Shown: positions 51,680 through 60,686, counted from the first letter of the stretch. The stretch is 64,000 bases of DNA from Desulfallas sp. Bu1-1 (GCF_015594625.1 NZ_JADNRQ010000005.1:62001-126000); one strand, 5' to 3'. Translations and numbers: made by a program. Notes: generated by a model not told the origin, from the sequence alone.

Positions 51680-53368
51680 ATGAATACTGCGCACTTCAAA
51701 TTCTGGCCCAAAAGATTGCCTTACGAGCTGGACTACCCCCGGGTGCCTCTTTTTGAATTCCTGGAAACATCCGCGCGCCGCTACCCGGATAAACCGGCGC
51801 TGATTTATTATGGAAAGCGGATCAGCTACCGGGAAATGTGGGATGCCGTGGAGCGGACGGCCACGGCTCTGTACGACATGGGGGTCCGGAAAGGGGACAG
51901 GGTGGCCCTGTATCTCCAAAACACGCCGCATTTTATTATCGGCTACTTTGGCATCATGCGGGCCAACGCTGTGGTGGTGCCCATCAACCCCATGCTTACG
52001 GAACACGAGCTGAAAGTGTTGCTCGACGACAGTGGTACAGTTGTACTGATAACCACATCGGACATTTACGGCCGGGTCCGGAACATCCGGGCTGAGACCG
52101 GGCTGCGGGAAGTCATTGTCGGGGAATATACCGATTACCTGCCGGAGGAGCCGGAGCTTCCGGTGCCGGGTCCCATGCAAACCGCAGTTGCGCTGGAAGA
52201 CACCCCCCGCCGGTGGTTGGAAACGCTTAACGCATACTCGCCGGCTCCCCCGGCGGTGGAAGTGACCACCGACGATATGGCCATGCTCCCTTACACCTCG
52301 GGTTCAACCGGCATACCCAAGGGGTGCATTCATACCCACGCCACCATTATTTCCAATACGGTCAGCTCAGCGGTCTGGCATAACATGGTTTCCAGTGGAA
52401 CAGCGCTGGCAACCCTGCCGTTTTTCCACGTCACGGGTTTGATTCACAGCATGCTCGCCCCCATTTATACCGGGGGGACTATCGTGTTGCTCACCCGCTG
52501 GGACCGGGAGACCGCCATCACCGCCATTGAAAAATACCGCTGCACGGTTTGGACCAACATCACTACCATGGTGGTGGATATATTAAACCACCCGGACATT
52601 ACCAGGCGCGACCTGAGTTCCCTCATGGTCATGGGGGGCGGCGGCGCTCCGCTGCCCGAAGCGGTGGGTCAAAAACTGTACGAACTTACGGGTCTCAGGT
52701 ATCTTGAGGGTTACGGGATGACCGAAACCATCTCGCAAACCCACTTCAACCCCCCGGACCGGCCCAAGCTGCAGTGCATCGGCATACCCGATTTTGGCGT
52801 GGATGCCAGAATAATTGACCTTGAGACCGGTGAAGAATTGCCCCCGGGCCGGGAGGGAGAACTCATCGTTAGCGGTCCCGAGGTGATGAAGGGCTACTGG
52901 AACCGGCCCAAGGACAATGAGGAAGCCTTCATTGAAAAGGATGGCAAAAGGTTTTTGCGTACCGGTGATATCTGCAAAATGGACGAAGAAGGATATTTTT
53001 ACATTGTGGACCGGAGCAAGCGCATGATCAACGCGGCTGGCTTCAAGGTATGGCCCACGGAGGTGGAGGCCGTCCTGTACAAACATCCCGCGGTGGCCGA
53101 GGTTTGTGTGGTCGGGGTCGCCGACCCGGTGCGGGTGGAAAACGTCAAGGCGTTCGTGGTTTTGCGCCAGGAATACCAGGGCAAGATCACCGAGGAGGAT
53201 TTCATCAACTGGGCCAAGGAGAATATGGCCGCTTACAGGTACCCGCGCATTGTGGAATTTGTATCCCAGCTGCCCAAAAGCGGCACAGGCAAGATTCAGT
53301 GGAAAGAACTGCAGCAGATGGAAAAGGAAAGAATAGCCCGGGAAGGTTATTACTGGTTGAAAAAGTAA
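51680..53368 (+). CDS. AMP-forming acyl-CoA synthetase
   Basis: ANL ligase of 562 residues: LPYTSGSTGIPKGCIHTH (P-loop), GYGMTETISQ (A5), LRTGDICKMDEEGYFYIVDR, hinge RSKRMINAAGFKVWP, and PKSGTGKIQWKEL with the catalytic lysine. Paralogous to the ligase at 43963 but GC-richer. ATG at 51680 after AAGGGAGAG. Follows the phosphotriesterase remnant by 53 bases, so the two once may have formed an operon in which a lactonase or esterase supplied the acid. Confidence 0.93.
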   Translation: MNTAHFKFWPKRLPYELDYPRVPLFEFLETSARRYPDKPALIYYGKRISYREMWDAVERTATALYDMGVRKGDRVALYLQNTPHFIIGYFGIMRANAVVVPINPMLTEHELKVLLDDSGTVVLITTSDIYGRVRNIRAETGLREVIVGEYTDYLPEEPELPVPGPMQTAVALEDTPRRWLETLNAYSPAPPAVEVTTDDMAMLPYTSGSTGIPKGCIHTHATIISNTVSSAVWHNMVSSGTALATLPFFHVTGLIHSMLAPIYTGGTIVLLTRWDRETAITAIEKYRCTVWTNITTMVVDILNHPDITRRDLSSLMVMGGGGAPLPEAVGQKLYELTGLRYLEGYGMTETISQTHFNPPDRPKLQCIGIPDFGVDARIIDLETGEELPPGREGELIVSGPEVMKGYWNRPKDNEEAFIEKDGKRFLRTGDICKMDEEGYFYIVDRSKRMINAAGFKVWPTEVEAVLYKHPAVAEVCVVGVADPVRVENVKAFVVLRQEYQGKITEEDFINWAKENMAAYRYPRIVEFVSQLPKSGTGKIQWKELQQMEKERIAREGYYWLKK

Positions 53369-53393
53369 CCTGCTGAACTTTGGACATTGATGC

Positions 53394-53424
53394 AAGAAGG
53401 CCGCCTTGACCGGCGGCCTTCTTT
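53394..53424 (+). terminator. Strong hairpin terminator
   Basis: Perfect 12-bp stem AAGAAGGCCGCC (53394-53405) with GGCGGCCTTCTT (53412-53423), loop TTGACC, followed by T. Confidence 0.8.
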
Positions 53425-53531
53425 ACTGGGCAGAGTAAAGGAAAACCATCGTAAAAAGCTTGCTGGTGTTAAATTCTGATAATCTTTCCCGGGCTGTGCA
53501 CCTCCCGCCGCCGGGATGACCTGCCTACCAA

Positions 53532-54974
53532 TTACTCAAGTGCCGGCTTCTTATCGGCCCAGGGTCTGATGCGCTCAAATGCAGCGGAAACTTTCAATAT
53601 TGTACTTTCAGCAAAGCGCCTCCCGATTATCTGTAAACCAACAGGTAAGTTGTCTGCGGTGAAACCGCAGGGAATAGATGCCGCCGGGTGCCCGGTCATG
53701 TTGAATGGATAGGTTAGCATCCAGCCGCTATATGGATCAACGGGTTTGCCGTTGATTGCAGACGGGCCGGGGATTCCCTGCCGGAAGGCGGTTACGGCCA
53801 GGGTGGGTGTAACCATTAAATCATATTTGTCAAATATGCCTTGTATTTTGTTCCATAACGCTGTCCTGTGCAGATCCAGTCTTTTATAATCCACTGCCGT
53901 TACCTTTTCCCCGGCCTTGATCATGGCCACTACGCCCGGCGACATGCGTTCTCCCCATTTGGGCAGGAAATCCTTGTAAAAAGATGCGAAATAAACGCAC
54001 CACATCAAGTTAAAGGCATCCTGGATGGTTTCGATGGGGTTTTCAAAACCGGGGTCCACCACATCAACATGACAGCCCATTTGGGAGAAGACCTTGACCG
54101 CGTCTTCCACAACCTTTTTGACGCCTGAATCGATTTCAAAGAAACCCAGGTCTGGACTATATGCAACTTTTAGCCCGTTAATGTCACCGTCGAAATCATT
54201 TAAGTAATCGTCACCGGTATCAGGCAACGAAAATGGATCACGGTCATCCGGCCCGGCTACAACGGATAAGAACAGCGCCGCGTCAGCCACCGTCCTGGTA
54301 ATTACTCCGTAATGCAGAAAAGGAGTATGGTGGGAAAATTTCGAGATCGAATTATCCATGGGAATCCTGCCGTAAGTTGGCTTTAAACCGTAAACTCCGC
54401 AGATACTGGCGGGTATGCGCACCGAACCGCCGCCGTCACTGCCCTCGGCCAGGGGCGCCATTCCCGCGGCAACCGCGGCGGCCGATCCCCCGCTTGATCC
54501 CCCGGCGACAAGGTTAATGTTCCAAGGGTTACGGGTTGCGCCGAAAAGAAAATTGTCAGTTGTGCCCTTGTGCCCGAATTCGGGTGTATTGGTTTTACCC
54601 AGCAATATCGCCCCGGCATTTTTAACCCGCTCCACAAAAACGGAATCTTTAACGGGAATGTTATCCTTCAAGATCACGGAGCCGAAAGTAGTTTTGATCC
54701 CGGCAGTGGGCGTAAGGTCTTTAATCGCTACTGGGACGCCATGCAGCGGGCCCAACTCATCGCCCTTCATTAAAGCATCTTCGGCATCTTTGGCCCATTG
54801 CCGGGCCATGTCGTGCACTACGGTACAGTAAGCATTGATAACGGGATTAATGCGGTCAATGCGGTTAAGAAAAGCATCCACCAGTTCAACTGGCGACAAT
54901 TTTTTATTCCGTATCAGCCGGGCAAGTTCAACAGCAGGAGTATAACAAAGCTCGTTTATTGATAAATCCATCAT
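53532..54974 (-). CDS. Amidase (amidase signature family)
   Basis: Amidase-signature enzyme, 480 residues, hydrolysing a carboxamide to acid and ammonia. The Ser-cisSer-Lys triad is readable: Lys85 in PVAIKDLTP, cis-Ser161 in GGSSGGSAAA, nucleophile Ser184 in DGGGSVRIPAS. No GatB or GatC neighbour, so it is not the tRNA amidotransferase subunit; relatives include indoleacetamide and other aryl or alkyl amidases. Tandem ATGs at 54974 and 54971 follow a GGGGGGG site. A -24/-12-like promoter sits 50 bases upstream. Confidence 0.92.
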   Translation of the reverse strand: MMDLSINELCYTPAVELARLIRNKKLSPVELVDAFLNRIDRINPVINAYCTVVHDMARQWAKDAEDALMKGDELGPLHGVPVAIKDLTPTAGIKTTFGSVILKDNIPVKDSVFVERVKNAGAILLGKTNTPEFGHKGTTDNFLFGATRNPWNINLVAGGSSGGSAAAVAAGMAPLAEGSDGGGSVRIPASICGVYGLKPTYGRIPMDNSISKFSHHTPFLHYGVITRTVADAALFLSVVAGPDDRDPFSLPDTGDDYLNDFDGDINGLKVAYSPDLGFFEIDSGVKKVVEDAVKVFSQMGCHVDVVDPGFENPIETIQDAFNLMWCVYFASFYKDFLPKWGERMSPGVVAMIKAGEKVTAVDYKRLDLHRTALWNKIQGIFDKYDLMVTPTLAVTAFRQGIPGPSAINGKPVDPYSGWMLTYPFNMTGHPAASIPCGFTADNLPVGLQIIGRRFAESTILKVSAAFERIRPWADKKPALE

Positions 54975-55469
54975 CTATTCCCCCCCCGGGTAATTTTTAT
55001 TAGTTTTTCAGCTGAACTTTGACTTAAGCATAAAACGTACCACATGTTAATTTGATATTATCTAAAAAACGCCGGTGGGATTATACCGTTTTATTTTAAA
55101 ATCGGAGGAATAGCAGTTGTTAAAAATATAAACATGGTTGTTAATATAATAGACCACATTTCAAATAATTTAAAATATTTTGAAAGTCAACCTTTCCCAA
55201 GTCCGCTGTTGGTAAACTGCTTAGACGTCCGCCCGGCATGGGCGATAACTAGGGGGTGGTTATGCGAATATTTAAATGAAGCCGTACAATATATCCAGAA
55301 TAATTACTGAGCGCCAAACGGCGATATTTATTCGGTGCTCGTTATGGAAGCTTTTGACCGGGCCTGTAGTGGTTTATACCAGCTTGTCCCCCGGTGAAAC
55401 CCGTGATATTATCAAGATGTTTATATACTTCGTTTTACGGTACGTTAAAAACCGGAAAGGATGGTATTT
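54975..55469. other. Spacer between divergent amidase and HD-protein genes
   Basis: About 495 bases, AT-rich. It contains the amidase promoter candidate; a 72-codon frame at 55276-55494 is not convincing. Confidence 0.5.
55027..55042 (-). promoter_or_regulatory. Candidate sigma-54 promoter for amidase gene
   Basis: Minus-strand TGGTACGTTTTATGCT: GG-N10-GC, -24 TGGTAC, -12 ATGCT. The predicted start near 55016 gives a leader of about 42 bases. Confidence 0.5.
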
Positions 55470-55997
55470 TTGCGCCGGGTGGACAGAATTTTAAATGATC
55501 CCTGCTACAGGAAATGCCTTGAGCGCAACGCCGCCTGTGAAGCAACCAGGCGTTTTTGCCGTCACGACCTGCAGCACATGCTGGACGTGTCCCGGATAAC
55601 ATATATGCTTGTCCTGGAAGACGGCGGCCTTGGCGAAGGGGCGGCGGCGCAAGGGGTCGCCGGTAATTCGCCGGCGGCCGTCAAGGAAATAATTTACGCC
55701 GCAGGGTTATTGCACGACATGGGGCGCTGGCGGGAATACGAGACCGGGGAAGATCACGCAGCTGCAGGGGCCCGGCTGGCCGGGCCGGTGCTGGACCGGG
55801 CCGGGTTTGACGCCGTGGAAAGAAAGATCATTACTACAGCCATCCGGGAGCATCGCACCAAAGGCGGGGAGGCGAGCCGGCTGGGGCAATACCTTCGCAG
55901 GGCGGACGACCTGTCCCGCCCGTGCAGTTTTTGCCCGGCCCGCGCGGATTGTTACAAGCTTGATCGCATGGAAACCGCCGGTATGCTTCTATACTAA
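55470..55997 (+). CDS. HD-domain phosphohydrolase-like protein
   Basis: HD-superfamily protein of 175 residues. Metal ligands: His in CRHDLQHMLDV, the HD pair in AGLLHDMGRW, and the His in IREHRTKGG. The C terminus is a cysteine cluster (RPCSFCPARADCY), seen in some small clostridial HD proteins. I take the TTG at 55470, nine bases after GGAAAGG; the ATG at 55461 abuts that site. It lies 59 bases before folP and may be co-transcribed with the folate genes. Substrate unknown. Confidence 0.82.
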   Translation: MRRVDRILNDPCYRKCLERNAACEATRRFCRHDLQHMLDVSRITYMLVLEDGGLGEGAAAQGVAGNSPAAVKEIIYAAGLLHDMGRWREYETGEDHAAAGARLAGPVLDRAGFDAVERKIITTAIREHRTKGGEASRLGQYLRRADDLSRPCSFCPARADCYKLDRMETAGMLLY

Positions 55998-56056
55998 ATT
56001 TGGGGTTGTAATATATGCATCTAATATAACGACCAACTCGGGGAGGGAATGGAAAA

Positions 56057-57241
56057 GTGCCCTTTAAACTGCACAACGTAGTGGCAACCGGCCGGACCGG
56101 AGTACTGGAGGAATTTCAAAAGATCGGGGTGGACAGTGCCGGTAGCGCAATGATGACGCCCAAGGCGCGGCATTATTTATTTAAAGTATATGACCTGGTG
56201 CCCAGGCAGGCCAACATCATCAAGCAGGAAATGCTCAGCAAAGGCGGTGACGCGGCCGTTGCCCGGGGTACCGTTGACGCCTCGGTGAAAAAAACCGATG
56301 TGTTGATGATGGGCACCGAGAAGCAGTACCGGGCGGTGATTAAAAAGTTGCGCATGCAACCTTTCGGACTGGCCCGCCTGGCGGACCAGCTGGAAGAAGC
56401 CCTGGCCAATCTGCAGGGCCGCAAACCACGCGAGCTTGACTGCCGGGGCAAAAGGCTGGTCCTTGGTGAGCGGACCCTGGTCATGGGCGTTTTGAACGTA
56501 ACGCCGGATTCATTTTCCGACGGGGGCCGTTATAACGACGTGGAAAGCGCCCTTGCGCACGCCCGGCGCATGGAGGCCGAGGGGGCGGACATTATCGACC
56601 TGGGCGGCGAGTCCACCCGCCCCGGCCATATCCCGGTGAGCGTGGAGGAAGAGCTTGACCGGGTAATTCCTGTGTTGCGGGCCCTGGTGCGCGAAATCAA
56701 ACTGCCCGTCAGCGTGGATACCACCAAGGCACAGGTGGCGCGCCGCGCCCTGGAAGAGGGTGCCCATATCATCAACGACCAGTGGGCGCTCCGGGCCGAT
56801 CCCGATATGGCCGCCCTGGCGGCCGAATACAATGTGCCGCTGGTACTGATGCACAACCAGCATGGTACCGATTACCGCGATTTAATGGGCGACATGGTGC
56901 AATTTTTCCGGGAAAGCATCGACATGGCGATACGGGCTGGAGTTGCCCGGGAAAATATCATTATTGATCCCGGAATCGGATTCGGCAAAACGGTGGAACA
57001 AAACCTCGAAGCCCTGCGCCGCCTGCGGGAACTGGATTGCCTGGGCCTGCCCGTGCTGCTGGGCACTTCTCGCAAGTCCCTGATCGGCAAAACTCTGGAC
57101 CTGCCTCCCGACCAGCGTGTGGAAGGCACCGGTGCCACAGTGGCCCTGGGGATAGCCAATGGTGTGGATATAGTGCGGGTGCATGACGTGAAGGAAATGG
57201 TGCGGGTGGCCAGGATGACCGATGCGGTGGTAAGGCGCTAG
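56057..57241 (+). CDS. folP: Dihydropteroate synthase with N-terminal extension
   Basis: Condenses 6-hydroxymethyl-dihydropterin pyrophosphate with p-aminobenzoate. The DHPS core spans residues about 130-394: VMGVLNVTPDSFSDGG, DLGGESTRPG, the SVDTTK strand, IINDQWAL, IDPGIGFGKT and LLGTSRKSLIG. A 115-residue N-terminal extension without recognised motifs precedes it (usual DHPS is 270-290 residues); such long forms occur in this bacterial group. GTG start at 56057 behind GGAGGG. Followed by folB and folK in one operon. Confidence 0.93.
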   Translation: MPFKLHNVVATGRTGVLEEFQKIGVDSAGSAMMTPKARHYLFKVYDLVPRQANIIKQEMLSKGGDAAVARGTVDASVKKTDVLMMGTEKQYRAVIKKLRMQPFGLARLADQLEEALANLQGRKPRELDCRGKRLVLGERTLVMGVLNVTPDSFSDGGRYNDVESALAHARRMEAEGADIIDLGGESTRPGHIPVSVEEELDRVIPVLRALVREIKLPVSVDTTKAQVARRALEEGAHIINDQWALRADPDMAALAAEYNVPLVLMHNQHGTDYRDLMGDMVQFFRESIDMAIRAGVARENIIIDPGIGFGKTVEQNLEALRRLRELDCLGLPVLLGTSRKSLIGKTLDLPPDQRVEGTGATVALGIANGVDIVRVHDVKEMVRVARMTDAVVRR

Positions 57242-57264
57242 CACTTTAAGGCGGGGTGGATCAA

Positions 57265-57639
57265 TTGGATAAAATCATCATGAGTTCGATGGCCTTCTAC
57301 GGGTATCACGGGGTGTTGCCCCAGGAAAGGGAACTGGGGCAGACATTTCTGGTGGATGTGGAACTTTACTTGGACCTGCGGGCCGCCGGGGAAAGCGATG
57401 ATCCCGCCATGACCGCAAGTTATGCCGAAGCTTACGAGGTGGTGCGCCAAGTGGTTACCGGTGAGCCCTGCAACCTGATTGAGGCGGTGGCCGAGCGCAT
57501 TGCCGCCCGCCTGCTGGAAGAATTTCCCCTGCGGGAAGTGCTGGTGCGGGTAAAAAAGCCCTCCGCGCCGGTGCCGGGTCAATTCAATTACATGGGCGTG
57601 GAAATAACCAGGTCCAGGGAACGGGTGGGGATGCGGTGA
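57265..57639 (+). CDS. folB: Dihydroneopterin aldolase
   Basis: Dihydroneopterin aldolase, 124 residues, producing 6-hydroxymethyl-dihydropterin. Family hallmarks: MAFYGYHGVLPQERELGQTFLVD with the active-site Glu and Tyr, PCNLIEAVAERIA, and VRVKKPSAPVPG. TTG start at 57265 after a GGCGGGGTGG site; a GTG at 57256 lies inside it. Its stop overlaps the folK start. Confidence 0.94.
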   Translation: MDKIIMSSMAFYGYHGVLPQERELGQTFLVDVELYLDLRAAGESDDPAMTASYAEAYEVVRQVVTGEPCNLIEAVAERIAARLLEEFPLREVLVRVKKPSAPVPGQFNYMGVEITRSRERVGMR

Positions 57640-58127
57640 CGGAACGTAAAACGGTTTGCTGTTATCTCGGCCTGGGTTCCAACATGGGGGACCCCAGGGC
57701 TAATTTAGAAAAGGCCATTGAACTTCTGAACGATACGGAGGGGATAGAGGTTACGGCCGTGGCCCCCTTTTACCGTACCGCGCCGGTGGGCTATACCGAA
57801 CAGGACTATTTCATCAACACCGTGGCTGAAATTAACACGTCGCTTTCCCCCTTGCAACTGCTGGAAAAGATGCAGCAAATTGAAAACAAGCTGGGCAGGG
57901 TGCGGGTAATCCGCTGGGGACCGCGCACGGTGGACCTGGACCTTTTACTTTACGGGGACGAAAAAATCGCCGGGCCAGATTTAGAGGTGCCGCACCCCCG
58001 GATGCACCAGCGCGCCTTTGTCATGGTGCCCCTGGCCGACTTGAATCCCCAACTGGTAATCCAGGGTGAACAGGCGGCGGATTTGGCCCGGCGGCTGGCG
58101 GGGGAGCAGGAAATTATCCGGGTTTAG
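57636..58127 (+). CDS. folK: 2-amino-4-hydroxy-6-hydroxymethyldihydropteridine pyrophosphokinase
   Basis: HPPK, 163 residues, transferring pyrophosphate from ATP to the pterin. Motifs: YLGLGSNMGDP at the N terminus, FYRTAPVGYTEQDYFIN, and the signature RWGPRTVDLDLLLYGD with HPRMHQRAFVMVPLADL. GTG start overlapping folB by four bases (GTGA). Last gene of the folP-folB-folK operon. Confidence 0.95.
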   Translation: MTERKTVCCYLGLGSNMGDPRANLEKAIELLNDTEGIEVTAVAPFYRTAPVGYTEQDYFINTVAEINTSLSPLQLLEKMQQIENKLGRVRVIRWGPRTVDLDLLLYGDEKIAGPDLEVPHPRMHQRAFVMVPLADLNPQLVIQGEQAADLARRLAGEQEIIRV

Positions 58128-58472
58128 ACAAAAACCCCCGCTTGCGACATGGGGCTTGCGACATGGGGACGATTCTCCGTTGTCGCAATATTTTACCATG
58201 TTATAACGTCATCCGGTCTATGTAAAAATGGCCTTTTATTATGCCTAATAGTAGCGCCCCTGGTATTGCTGTTGCTACGGCAGCACATCAAAAAGGGGTG
58301 TCTTTCTTTTGTATAATTGGTCATTATTTATGGCATATTTTGGACAGGCAACTATGGAACAAACTACTTTTTTTACCGTCTATATAGTACAGATGAGCAA
58401 ACGTAAAAAAAGGGGGGGGGCCCAAGTTCAGTATGTACGCAAAGGAAATTTTTATAATAGGAGGCGTATCGA
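58128..58472. other. Spacer with REP-like repeat before SIMPL gene
   Basis: About 345 bases; holds the REP-like repeat at 58141-58188 and a homopolymer run of about seven A and nine G near 58415. Nothing else seen. Confidence 0.5.
58141..58188 (+). repeat. REP-like hairpin with tandem CTTGCGACATGGGG
   Basis: CTTGCGACATGGGG occurs twice in tandem (58141-58154, 58155-58168), followed by ACGATTCTCCGTTGTCGCAA; TTGCGACA (58156-58163) pairs with TGTCGCAA (58181-58188). The wording matches the CATGGGGACGGTTCT-type repeats I recall as abundant in related clostridia. Confidence 0.65.
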
Positions 58473-59192
58473 TTGAATAGGTTTAAACTTTTATTAATTG
58501 TGTTGCTAACTACAGTTGGATTGTTTGTTTTTAGCTCTGGCGGCTTTGCAAGCGAAGATTTAACTAATGTAATTACCGTAAATGGAAACGGAATAGTAAA
58601 GGTGTCACCGAATATGGCAGACCTTAGTTTTGCAGTAGTTACTGAGGCTGCGGATGCTGGAACCGCAACAACTCAAAACGCGAATTTAGTTAATAAAGTT
58701 ATTAATGCTTTAAAAAATAGTGGTATTCCGCAAGCTGATATAACTACCGCAGGCTATAACCTGCACCCTAAATACATTTACGAAGAAAATAAGTCCCCAA
58801 AGATTAGTGGTTATGAGGTTCGTAATGAGATATTAGTTACAGTGCGAGACCTCTCAAAAGTAGGAAACACCATTGATATAGCTGTGAAAAACGGTATAAA
58901 CCAAGTACAAAACATTAGATTTTATGTAGAAGGGAATATGGACCAAAAAATTAAAGCTTTACGTCAAGCAATTGAAGAAGCCCGGTCAAAAGCAGAAGTA
59001 ATTGCAGCAGCGATTGGTAAGAAAATCGTTGGAGTGAAGTCTGCAACCGGAGATTGGTACAATGATAGCCCGCCACCAATTATACTGGAAAAAAGAATGG
59101 CTGCAGGAGCAGGGAGTGCAATGGATACACCAATTAATCCCGGCATGGTGGAAATAAGAGCAAGTGCACAAATTGTATACATTATTCAGTAG
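58473..59192 (+). CDS. SIMPL-domain (DUF541) secreted protein
   Basis: Exported SIMPL/DUF541 protein, 239 residues. A signal peptide is clear (MNRFK, hydrophobic core, then FASED). The mature part starts ITVNGNGIVKVSPNMADLSF, the typical family opening, includes TTAGYNLHPKY and AIEEARSKAEVIAAAIG, and ends in a conserved strand. Family function is poorly known (oxidative-stress and outer-surface roles in homologues such as YggE). TTG start at 58473 after AGGAGG. Confidence 0.88.
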   Translation: MNRFKLLLIVLLTTVGLFVFSSGGFASEDLTNVITVNGNGIVKVSPNMADLSFAVVTEAADAGTATTQNANLVNKVINALKNSGIPQADITTAGYNLHPKYIYEENKSPKISGYEVRNEILVTVRDLSKVGNTIDIAVKNGINQVQNIRFYVEGNMDQKIKALRQAIEEARSKAEVIAAAIGKKIVGVKSATGDWYNDSPPPIILEKRMAAGAGSAMDTPINPGMVEIRASAQIVYIIQ

Positions 59193-59352
59193 TGCATTAA
59201 ATCCTTTGGGACCCCGTCCGACAGACCTTGTCCTTTGAATACGGGGTCGCTTACCTCTTCCGGGCCGGCAATGACCGCCGGGGTTATGGTCCGCTGCCAC
59301 CAAAACCCTGGCAAGCCAAGCCGGCGAACCCAACTACTCAATCAGTGAACTG

Positions 59353-59382
59353 GCAGGGGAGGCTGTTACCGGCCTCCCCTGC
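59353..59382. terminator. Hairpin, possible terminator
   Basis: Stem GCAGGGGAGGC (59353-59363) with GCCTCCCCTGC (59372-59382); no clear T-run on either side. Confidence 0.45.
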
Positions 59383-59436
59383 TGCTGTTTACCCGGCATT
59401 TCTACCGAACCGGTGGGTTGAAAGAAGATCACAATA

Positions 59437-59468
59437 CCATCCAGCAATCTTTCCATCCAGCAATCTTT
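59437..59468. repeat. Tandem 16-bp direct repeat
   Basis: CCATCCAGCAATCTTT occurs twice without a gap (59437-59452 and 59453-59468). Confidence 0.85.
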
Positions 59469-59662
59469 CCTTGATCCTGAGTCCCTCCAGTTTTTTGCCA
59501 GTGCTACGAAATTGTAAAGCCATATTGTGCACAAGAATACCATGGTTCATTGCAAAAAATACACGAGGAGAACATCGATATTGCTAGAAAATTAGCACCA
59601 TAAAAATTGATTTGTTCAGGTATTAATGGCTCTATCCAAAAATTTAGAAAGGAGATAAAAGA

Positions 59663-60499
59663 ATGTCCAAAGTCAAAATCACAATTCCGCAATTAAAAGA
59701 ATACAAACAAAACGGTCGAAAGTTCGCAATGATCACTGTGTACGATTACCCAATGGCTTTATTGGTTGACAGGTCACAGGCGGAAATGATTTTAGTAGGC
59801 GATTCACTTGGGATGGTTGTTCTTGGTTATGAAGGTACAGTTCCGGTTGAACTGGATGATGTAATATACCATCTTAAGGCAGTCACAAGAGCGGCCAAGA
59901 ATACCTTGGTGGTTGGTGATATGCCGTTTATGAGTTATAACGTCAGCAAGGAAGAGGCTATTAGAAACGCTGGGCGACTAATGAAGGAAGGGGGTGCAGA
60001 TTGTGTAAAAATTGAAGGAGGATTGAATGTAGTGGATACGGTTAAGGCCGTGGTTGATGCAGGTATTCCAGTGATTGCGCACATAGGACTTACACCTCAA
60101 ACGGCTTCTATGTTGGGCGGCTTCAAAGTACAAGGGAAGGACCCGGAAACAGCCAAACGTTTAATTAATGAAGCACAGGCGCTTGAAAGTGCCGGAGCAT
60201 GCGCTATTGTAATAGAATGTGTCCCCACTGAAATTTCAAGAATAATTACAGAAAAATTAAGTATCCCAACAATTGGCGTTGGAGCCGGGCCTTTCTGCGA
60301 CGGGCAAAATCTTAACGGATATGATTTAATTGGTTTATTTGATAAGTTTGTTCCCAAGTTTGTTAAGCAGTATGCTAATATTGCTCCAATGATTTTAGAT
60401 GCTTATAATAGTTTCGCTCGCGAAGTAACTGAAGGCACATTTCCTACCGAAAAACATAGCTTTACCATCGACGAGCAAATAATTAAAGAATTGGATTAA
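59663..60499 (+). CDS. panB: 3-methyl-2-oxobutanoate hydroxymethyltransferase (PanB-like)
   Basis: Ketopantoate hydroxymethyltransferase family, 278 residues, normal length; transfers a hydroxymethyl group from methylene-THF to 2-oxoisovalerate. Motifs: MITVYDYPMALLVD, VGDSLGMVVLGYEGT (metal/substrate loop), VVGDMPFMSY, VKIEGG, AHIGLTPQ, and ECVP. GAAAGGAG precedes the ATG. panC and panD are absent; instead a TRAP transporter follows. It may be an ordinary pantothenate gene or a catabolic paralogue acting with the imported acid. Confidence 0.88.
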   Translation: MSKVKITIPQLKEYKQNGRKFAMITVYDYPMALLVDRSQAEMILVGDSLGMVVLGYEGTVPVELDDVIYHLKAVTRAAKNTLVVGDMPFMSYNVSKEEAIRNAGRLMKEGGADCVKIEGGLNVVDTVKAVVDAGIPVIAHIGLTPQTASMLGGFKVQGKDPETAKRLINEAQALESAGACAIVIECVPTEISRIITEKLSIPTIGVGAGPFCDGQNLNGYDLIGLFDKFVPKFVKQYANIAPMILDAYNSFAREVTEGTFPTEKHSFTIDEQIIKELD

Positions 60500-60686
60500 G
60501 TTTCAACTATCTCTATATCGACCATAAAATATTATGGCACATTTTAATTCTACAAAACATTGTAACTATATTAATAAAATTAATTAAATGGTTTAAATTA
60601 TATAAAGGTTAACTATTAATTAAAGAAAAAATAGATATCTTAATAAAAACTTTAATTTAGCGAGTTCTTCCAGGGGGGAACATTAG

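Larger units (their letters stand above)
59193..59662. other. Spacer with hairpins and a tandem repeat
   Basis: About 470 bases. An inverted repeat GACCCCGT/ACGGGGTC (59210-59217, 59241-59248) follows the SIMPL gene; a perfect 11-bp stem lies at 59353-59382. Short open frames on both strands show no coding character. Confidence 0.5.

Noticed and set aside
55256-55270. GG-N10-GC match upstream of the HD gene
   Set aside because: The -12 region reads TATGC rather than TTGC and the -24 region is a run of G, so it is not a credible sigma-54 promoter.
55276-55494. A 72-codon frame upstream of the HD-domain gene
   Set aside because: No ribosome site, no motif, and its end overlaps the better supported HD gene start.
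59228-59587. Plus- and minus-strand short frames in the SIMPL-panB spacer
   Set aside because: They cross hairpins and the tandem 16-bp repeat and show no coding character.
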